Positions 56,273-64,000 of a stretch of 64,000 bases of DNA are shown piece by piece. The stretch spans positions 26,946,487-27,010,486 of the forward strand of contig NC_089589.1 in assembly GCF_019320115.1 (NCBI RefSeq), in the 5' to 3' direction. This stretch comes from Miscanthus floridulus. Taxonomy: Eukaryota > Streptophyta > Magnoliopsida > Poales > Poaceae. The translations under genes and the position numbers were made by a program. The notes beneath the pieces are model-generated. The model was not told where the DNA came from. It saw nothing but the letters and a program-made list of their open reading frames with translations, and did not search any database. The stretch's first letter is position 1; every line of letters starts with the position of its first letter.

Positions 56273-59200
56273 CTACGGGCTTTGAGGCGGCGACATAGGT
56301 GAAGTTCCATGGCAGTAAGCAGCCTATGCTCTTGGGCTGCTTCTAATTGTAGTAGCCACTTCTTCCACTATGGCGAGCTGCATCCTTGTATCCCCTATCT
56401 TCTCTTTCTTCCAACGCTTGATACCTTTTGCCACACGCGCCATTTTGATATGCAAGCGTTTGATCGGAAGAGCGGTGGTGACCGATCTATTCCAAATGTT
56501 CTGGACAAGATCTTGGAAGCCATCCATCTTTAGTCCAGTAATTTTCAAAGCGGAAGGAAGTGCTATGATTGTGTTCAAGTTCTCCCTGGAGTAGCAGCGG
56601 TGTATGGTCCAACATGAGCGATGGAAGGGAGTGTAAGAAACACGATGGGAAGGACAGCTCCCACTCGGGGGTACATAGTAGTCTGTCGATCCTAGTGAGC
56701 GGGGTTTTTCCTGTTGATTGCTCCAGGTTAAAGCGACGGCCATTTAGCCTGATTTCTTTGAGCCTCAAATGATCGATCGTCGCTCTAAATGCCCCCATGA
56801 GACGTCGGTTGAGATTGGCGTTGTTCTTATCTTCCGCCTGGTAGATGAGGTTGAAGTCCTCCAGGATGAGCCATCTATCATTCCTCTGGCGGCAGAATGT
56901 TTTTCAGTTCTTGGAGGAATTGAAGTTTGGCCTCCTCCCCTTGCGGACCATATACCACCGTAATTTGCCACCTTGTTCCATCTGCCCTCATGTTGATCTG
57001 CGCGGTTATAGTGTTTGCGGTAAGTGCAATGTCGAAGAGGTCGAAGAAGTCTTCGTTGACCACAAGGAAAATGCCTCCTCGTGTCTGTTCCGCCGGGAGC
57101 ACAATATAGGAGTTTTCAAATTTTGCTCTGACTGTTCGGCGAACCACATTACGGTCCATAGCTTGCATCTTTGTTTCTTGTATACATACAATGGTGGCGC
57201 CGGTGGTTCTCACGAGCTCACTGGCCGAGTCCTGTCGGGCGCCATCATTTAGTCCCCTGACGTTTCCAGTTAAGTAACTGACAATTCATCTGTGCCATAT
57301 GTGAACCAATGGGCCCCTATCTAAAATATTCTTTGGAAGGAGACAAGTAGGAAGGCGTCTGTTGGTTCAGCAGAGGCAACAGGCACAGAGGTAAGCACAC
57401 AGAGGCATATGCACCGAGATAACACACATAGATTACTAAAGCATCAACTTGGAGTGGCCGATACAACTGAAAAGCCGCTGGCTGTCGGCACAATGATACA
57501 AAGCACTCGCTTCCTGCTCGCTGAGTTCTTGCTACATCTAACTACCAGCTGACGGTTCATTGCCGTGGGGTGGGTTGGTGACTATAGGCCTCTGGCTGTC
57601 GCCGAACCCAAGCACCATGACTGATGGTCACAAAAGATGTGGAGCTCCAAGAGCTTCCGCAGTGGCAAGCGATCACTAACATTATTACATCGGTGAACCC
57701 ATTTGCGCCAGTAGGCATCTAGGCGTGCGGCAGCGCCGCCTCCGCGTCGAGGCCACACAAAACTGTCATTGCCTTCACGGCGTCGTCGTTAAGCGGTCCC
57801 TTGAACAAGCTGAAGTAGCGCAGCAACGCGTCGTCATGGGTGAGTCCTTCCCTGTCGAGGATGCCCAGTCTTTCATCAGCACTAGCCTAGCCTTCGCTTG
57901 GGTGTCGCCCCTTGGCCAATTCAGGCGGCTATGCGGACGTTCCTTCGCGCGGGACCAGTGGCCTCTTGCGTCGCTATGGTGTGCTGTGCTGGCACGCCGG
58001 GACCTACAAGATGGGTGGAGGCAGGGGCTGTGAAATCCCCTGTAGGAATTCAGATACCAGTGCAGCATTGGCAGTCGTCATTTGGCCAACATTGTTTACC
58101 TCCTCGGCGTTGGCATTCTGTTCCGACAGCAGGTGGTGAAGGCCATTTGCCATGCATGTGCGACTGGAGCAGGTGCTGGCCATCCCGCGGACACGGCGCC
58201 TAGAGTAGACGACGCCAGGGCTGAAGTGCACCACCAGGGCGTTTTTGGCCGGCTGTGCGTGCACGCGGTGCGTGCGAAGAGGACCTGACTGCCTAGCGTA
58301 GACCTGGCCCGTGCGGAAGCATCGATCAGCCGCGAGGCACGAATGCTGCTGTGTCGGCAACGTCATGGTCGTTGATGGGGGGGACCTGTAGTTCATTCAT
58401 ACATGAAGGAGATACATTTCCGGTCAGGTGCACCGAAGAGTAGCTGTTCGGTGGTGCGTCCGTGCCTTGTGCAGCGGCACCAGGAGGGTCGTTCGGTTCG
58501 TAGGTTGGAGGGGCAGAGACCGAAGGGATGAAGGGCAAATCGTCGCATTGACTTTGTTTTGCATGCACCTTGGGAGGACTTGGCGACGGGTGGTGGTTGT
58601 TGCCGTTGCCTCCGTTGAAGTCAGGTGACTTGCAGCGCAGGCGCGGCGATAGTGATTTTGAGCGCGGCGTCTTGTTCCTCGGCTTCGAGCGCGCGTGCCT
58701 GTGCGGCCTCCGGTGGGGCGCCCTTTCCCTGCTTCGGCCCCTGGTTCTGCGGTGGACATCAACCGGGCGGATGGCGAGGTGCTGTCGAGCCCCTGTGCCA
58801 GCGTCTGCAGTGTCGCCTTGGGTCGGTTGCCGGGCACCATGGCTAGCTGCGACGCCGCCTGTGGTCGTCTGGTGAGCAACACGGCCATCCACGTCGTTGT
58901 GCAGTGGGCGTCAGCGGCCCCCACGTTCCGGGCTGTGGTGTCGATGGCCACTGTGCCTGGACACTGAGCGCTCCCGCTCACGGTCCTTGGGTGCCCGCGA
59001 AAGGCTTAGGGTGAGCCGCGAGTACCATTTGTCCCCCTGGCGTTCACGGCGGCCACGATGGTCACTGTCGTCGTCACGGTGGCTGCCATGGGTGTCAGCC
59101 GGAGGAGGGTCGTGGCGGTCGCGCGGCATCCTTTCTCCATCCACGATCCCGTAGTCCCACGTGTAGACCCGGGGAGCAGCCGCATGGCCGTCTCTGTCCG

Positions 59201-60864
59201 GAGGGTCCTCCACCATGTCAAGGTGCACCAGCACCCTGAAGGTGAGTCCCCGGCGGCCGCGAGCAGCCTGCGAACTGTGGGCCTCTGCCTTCCTACATGA
59301 CAAAGTCAGCCAGGTTACTTTTGGGATGTCGGACGGGTTGTGCGTCCATGCCCAGATGCAGAGAGCCCTGGTGTCGGCACGGTCTAGCGAGGTCTTCTTG
59401 ACGTAGTCGAGGTCACAAGCTCTGGCGACTGCCCTCTTGGCGATGCTCTAGTTCCAGGCGTTGAGGGGGATGCCCTCGAGGCATAGGCGGACGCGGTACT
59501 TGAGGTCGCAGATGTCGTCGTGTGTCACCAGCTGCCATGGCCTTGTGTGGATGTCGAGGTTGCGATAGGGGAAGGTCCCCCGCGCCACCGCTTCATCGCG
59601 GTGGTGGCGGTGCTTGAAGTCGACGAAGAAGTCCTCGGGCGCATGCCTGATGACGGTGACATCATCCAGACGAACCGGAAACTGGTGGCAGATGGCCCTC
59701 TTGATGAGCTCCGGCTCAGCCACCGGCCAGTTCCCCCCCTAGCCAGGCCACCATGCCATGCATGGAGAGGCGGTCGAGCTCCTGGTCCATAGTGTCGACG
59801 GAGAAGGCCACGGCACAGGTGTCCAGGGGATGAACAGAGGGGTCCCCGGGCCTGGCCATGTCGCACACTTGCAGAGGTGGGAAGTTTGTGTCATCGAGGG
59901 GAGGAGGAGCAGCCTTGTGGGGGGGGGGGGGGGGGGGTTGCTGCCTGGCGGCTGAAGATCTGGCAAAGCACACATTGCTTTTATGCCCCCAGCGGCCGCA
60001 AGAGAAGCAGCGCACTGGATCCCTGCAGTTCGCCGCGGCGTGGCCAGGGGAGAGGCAGCGGAAGCATTTACCTCTCAAGCGCCGCAGCAGCTCCTCGCTG
60101 AGGTGATGGTGCGCTGAAATGACCTGGGTGGTTGAGGGTGTTGAATGCGCCTTGGTCTTGAACTCGGGGAGACGCCACCAATATCTCGGGCGCACCATTG
60201 ACCAGCCATCCTCACCTTCGCGTGAGTGTGCCGCACCGGCCCTCTGCCACGCCCTGGTGACAGCTCTGGGTCTCCCCCCTCGGGAAGGGAAATCCCCTTC
60301 AAAGCTGGGCGGAGACTGGAGTGGTGGAGATGACAGCCCGGCGGAATGAGCGCTGCGCCTCCCCGTAGCGGATCTGAGGCAAGATTTGGTAGGCGCAGCA
60401 CTGGCGGGGTAGTAATGCCTCACCGGACGGCAGCAGAGGGTAGAGGCGAACTTGACGCGTCTGGACGACGTGCCTCCGTCCTTTCCGACCCGGCAGCAAC
60501 AACAGTGGACACGACGGTGGTGGCGCCGAGGCGGAGGTTTGGCCTCGGAAAGGGGACAGTGGACTCGCCACGAGCCGCAGCGAGTGTAGCGGGTGCAGCG
60601 GCGGACGCGCCGGGGACCGGGCGGCGGGGATGCGGCGCACGGGTGAGCAGCGGCGGGAGGGTTGCTCGATCTGTGGCCATGAGCCACCGCGAGCAGCGCG
60701 AGCGGGATGGGGAGGATGGCCGTGGGGAGGGGAGCGCGCAGAAACACGCGGGGACCGGGGGCCGCGGCCGGCGGTGGCGGATCTGGGCTGGTGGGCGGCG
60801 TACGGGGGCGGGGGCAGGGGTGGGGGCGGAGGAGGGGAGCGTAACGGTTCCATTCCTCTACAGG
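56273..60864 (-). pseudogene. duplicated LINE, 5' half only
   Basis: Second copy of the intron-4 LINE from the 5' end (60864) through ORF1 and the endonuclease up to [19 protein letters not shown] and the 3' end are absent because the duplication starts inside ORF2. ORF1 is open across the G-run here (19 G at 59919-59937) but shifts at a C7 run (about 59733). The endonuclease carries several one-base shifts (e.g. 56700, 56727). Confidence 0.85.
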
Positions 60865-61187
60865 TTTCAAGATATTAGTTTCAGTGTGTAAAACGCACCC
60901 TCTGTTTTGAAATAATGGTTACCATTTGACTTTACTATTCAAAATTTGTCAACTGATAGGCTAGTGAAAATGATATTTTTAGCATTGTCAAAAGTATTTA
61001 ATTTCAAATTCAACTTGTGTGTTTACAGTTACAGGTGAAATATCAAAGTGAAGAGTGATAATTTTCTTTTAATCTGAGGCATTGTGCTTTTTTTTGAGTG
61101 GCTAGCTAATCACATATTTGGTCAAGATCCTGATTTTAGTCAACGTGATCATTACTTGATAACCTTCATGATACTTGCGTTCTGAAG

Positions 61188-63951
61188 GTAATACTCTCTG
61201 ATTCAAATGTACCTGGAGAAGGTGAACACAAGATAATGTCTTTCATCCGGGGACAACGGAGCCTAGAGAACTATGATCCAAACACAAGGCACTGCTTGTA
61301 TGGACTGGTACGACGGACATGGACTAACTAAATATTTGAATATTTTTCTACTGTGACACACCATTGATCTTCTGATTGTTCTTTTTATTGTGCCTATTTT
61401 ACACTCCGAATATCATTACAGGATGCGGACCTAATAATGCTCGCTTTGGCATCTCATGAACTTCACTTTTCGATTTTGCGTGAGGTCTGTTAATCCATCC
61501 TTGTGTGAACTCCTAGCTTCATCCATACTATGATAGTTTTGGCAAACCGCATTTAGTTAATTGGATTTAGCAAGCAACGGTGTATTGAAGTTAAATGAAG
61601 TTGCAGAATTTTGTAAATATTGAGTGAGAATAGCCCTTTTGTTAACTTGAACAGGATGTGTTACCGCATAATCTGCCAGAAAATTGCATCCCTCTATCTA
61701 AAGAACTGTTCAAAACTGAAGATTTCTCGAGAAAGTGTAGAGGATGGTTCCCCAAAGTAACAGAAACAGCTCATAGGCACAGGTCTCCCAAGAAACCTTA
61801 TCAGGTTTGTTCCTCAGAGATGATAACAGGGTGCTTCCATTTTAATTTTTCATATAACACCATCTTCTTGCAGTTTTTGAACATATGGGTTCTGAGGGAG
61901 TATCTAGAGCTTGATTTGAAGATACCAAACCCGGTTGTCAAAACGGATATCGAAAGGCTCATAGATGACTTCATATTTATTTGTTTCCTGATAGGAAATG
62001 ACTTCATTCCACATATTCCTTCAGTTGAGATACATGAGGTGTGCTTATGCCGTCTGATTCTGACAGCTTAACAGCAAACAGTATAGTTATTGTCACATCC
62101 TTTCACATGTTCCCCACTGCAAAAAAAGTGGGATTTTTTCCTTAATTTGTCTTCGACGTGGCAGGGTGCAATTGATCTGCTATTGGAAGTGTACAAACAA
62201 GCATTTAACAAAATGGGAGGCTATATTGTGAGCACCGAGAAGGTACATGCAAAATCGAACTATATTAATTTCATTGATTACTTGTTGAGTTATGTTTTGA
62301 TGTACTTCTGTTGCTACCAAAAACAGTTAAAAGACAAACATGCTGTATACCTTGAAGTTTCGACGTTGGAAAAGTTTTTTCATGAACTGTCCTTGTGTGA
62401 AGAGAAAATCTTTCTTAAAAGATATGAACTGCGAGAGGTATGTTAGAAAACTTATGATCCTTTGGTCAAAGTGTACAATAGTGCCAATTGGAACTTGTTG
62501 ATTACATGCAGAGGTCACAGCGCAAATTCGTGCACCAAGCTGCTGAAGAATGGAAAGAAAGAAACTATGACAATATGGTGAGGGCTATATACAGCTAAAA
62601 GTTTTGTCCTGATTACTGTCATATTCATTTTTTTAATCTCAAGCTTTCTTCTACTTAGGAAGAAAATCCTGATGGTCCAGATTTGACAGTAAAGTCTTTT
62701 TCAACAAACTGCAGTATTTCCACCTACAGCCAAGACGAGTCAGATGTAGGGAAGAGCTTACCTATTTTTTTCTACTTTTATTGGATATCTGGCAATACCT
62801 TATCATTTCTCCTAAACTTATTTTCCAAAGTCCATCCATATTATTGCTTGTTTTGAATTTGATTCTCCTGTTGCTTAGGTAATTGTAAATACCTTAGAGC
62901 TGAGGCGAAACTTAAAGGATACTCTTCGTAACAAGCAAGACCTTATAAAAAGTGGAGCCTATAAACATGACGCGGTTAGTAGCGCCTATTTGAGAAAATA
63001 TTTCACATATGTGCAAAGTTTGACATGCCATTGCAGGTAAGATTGGGATTGTCGGGATGGAAGTCTCGATTCTACAGGGAAAAGTTTGGTGTGGAAAAAT
63101 CTAATGAAGTTGGGAAGCTGAAGAATGACATGGTTATGATTTTTCCTGTTTCTCTGTGCAGATAAAATTTTAATACCAGTGGGCGTTTTGAAGAGACATC
63201 ATATTTTGTTAACTTTCTCTATCACTGGCTTAATTTAGGTTCAAAAGTATATGGAAGGACTTTGTTGGGTGCTGCAGTACTATTTTGCAGATGTGCCATC
63301 GTGGAGCTGGTAGGATATACATATTTATGATCAGAGCTTTCATTTGTACATGTATCTCCTTATACATTGTACTAGTATGCTTCCACTGTTTCGAAATCGA
63401 ATGATGAATAGTTCAAATAATTGATAATCTTGATAAATAATTCCACATGAGTGATGTATGACTGCTAATTCTTATGGACATGTACTAGCGAATGTTTCCA
63501 TTCTATGTATTATGCATAGCATGTCTGTTTTGTTTTCTGCAGGTACTATCCCTTCTATTATGCTCCTTTTGCATCTGATTTTGAAGGGCTATCTCAGTTC
63601 AAGATATCTTTCACCATTGATAAGCCACTAAGTCCATTCGATCAGCTCATGGCAGTTTTTCCAAAAGAAAGGCACGTGATCTATTCTTTATTTTATAATG
63701 CACATTCTTCATCGCAATGTTTTAATTGAAATTTAAGTTTATTTTCTTTCGCAGCTCATGTGCACTACCAAAGTGTTACAGAGAACTGATGGAAAATGAA
63801 GAGTCTTTAATACATAAATTCTATCCGTCAGGTGTACTTGTTATTCTAAAGTCATCATATAATCTGAGTACCATATACTGAACTAAATGGGAATTTATTT
63901 TTCTCACCAGATGTACAGATTGATACCCATGGGAAACGTTTCTTGTGGCAA
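61188..63951 (+). pseudogene. XRN copy D, exons 5-18 (partial)
   Basis: Exons equal to those of copy C: 61188-61307, 61422-61484, 61655-61804, 61874-62038, 62165-62242, 62327-62437, 62512-62577, 62659-62745, 62879-62974, 63037-63132, 63239-63309, 63543-63671, 63755-63831, 63911-63951. I found no difference from C inside exons. Exons 1-4, which encode the first catalytic Asp and the start, do not occur upstream in this block: the duplication begins inside the LINE. Exons 19-23 may follow beyond the window. As it stands it has no start or promoter, so it is a 5'-truncated copy, unless the assembly is wrong here and it is an allele of C. Confidence 0.8.
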
Positions 63952-64000
63952 GTAAGTGATTATTCCATATATATGAGTTCATAATATAAGGCTAGGTTAC

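Larger units (their letters stand above)
56273..64000. repeat. 7.7-kb near-identical duplication of 38864-46590
   Basis: Collinear with 38864-46590 at an offset of 17,409-17,411 bp to the last base of the window. It holds the 5' half of the intron-4 LINE and XRN exons 5-18. In 56350-60000 I counted about 16 single-base indels, mostly in short runs, and almost no substitutions. 60295-60770 has a cluster of about 20 substitutions. In 60870-64000 I saw only two single-base indels (61083 T-run; 61624). The left junction is abrupt with CTACGGGC shared; the right end is outside. Confidence 0.95.

Noticed and set aside
61188..63951. Copy D as a third functional XRN gene
   Set aside because: No exons 1-4 or promoter in the block; it begins within a LINE and is essentially identical to C.

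Overview
This is plant nuclear DNA, almost certainly from a panicoid grass. The evidence is spliced genes with GT-AG introns, Tourist and Stowaway MITEs, a CACTA transposon with the grass-typical TTTAGTCCCGG palindromes, several LINEs, a TRIM array and a Ty3-type LTR. There is no bacterial or organellar gene content. The only host-type gene family I recognise is a 5'-3' exoribonuclease (XRN2/3/4 family), and four pieces of it lie in the same orientation (+).

Layout. 1-2052: 3' end and LTR of an LTR retrotransposon. 2053-4580: XRN copy A, a promoter-less pseudogene whose exon 3 is split by a TRIM tandem array. 4581-6798: three hAT-type elements with perfect 8-bp target duplications. 7969-13432: XRN copy B, 23 exons, open throughout. 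13433-16089: spacer with minisatellites and a (TA)n tract. 16090-29371: a complete 13.3-kb CACTA element with 3-bp target duplications, carrying a TNPD-like transposase, a TNPA-like/Ulp1-protease gene and a GRF zinc-finger gene (all on the minus strand, all with premature stops), plus a 522-bp tandem repeat array. 29375-34244: small DNA transposons and a LINE fragment. 34245-34475: a stray piece of XRN intron 15. 34800-47861: XRN copy C, 23 exons, open throughout, with a 7.25-kb antisense LINE in intron 4. 48525-52880: another antisense LINE. 53378-54813: three MITEs. 56273-64000: a near-identical repeat of 38864-46590 (LINE 5' half plus XRN exons 5-18), still matching when the window ends; I call its XRN part copy D.

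How it fits together. Copies A, B, C, D and the intron-15 remnant are products of local duplication of one XRN gene. B and C each encode about 899 residues and keep the XRN active-site motifs, but exon 7, where plant XRNs normally carry a CCHC zinc knuckle, no longer encodes one. Transposons account for most of the remaining sequence, and nesting gives relative ages: the LINE entered intron 4 of C before the duplication that made D. The C-D differences are mostly single-base indels in short runs, so D could be a real recent duplication or a falsely duplicated haplotype in the assembly.
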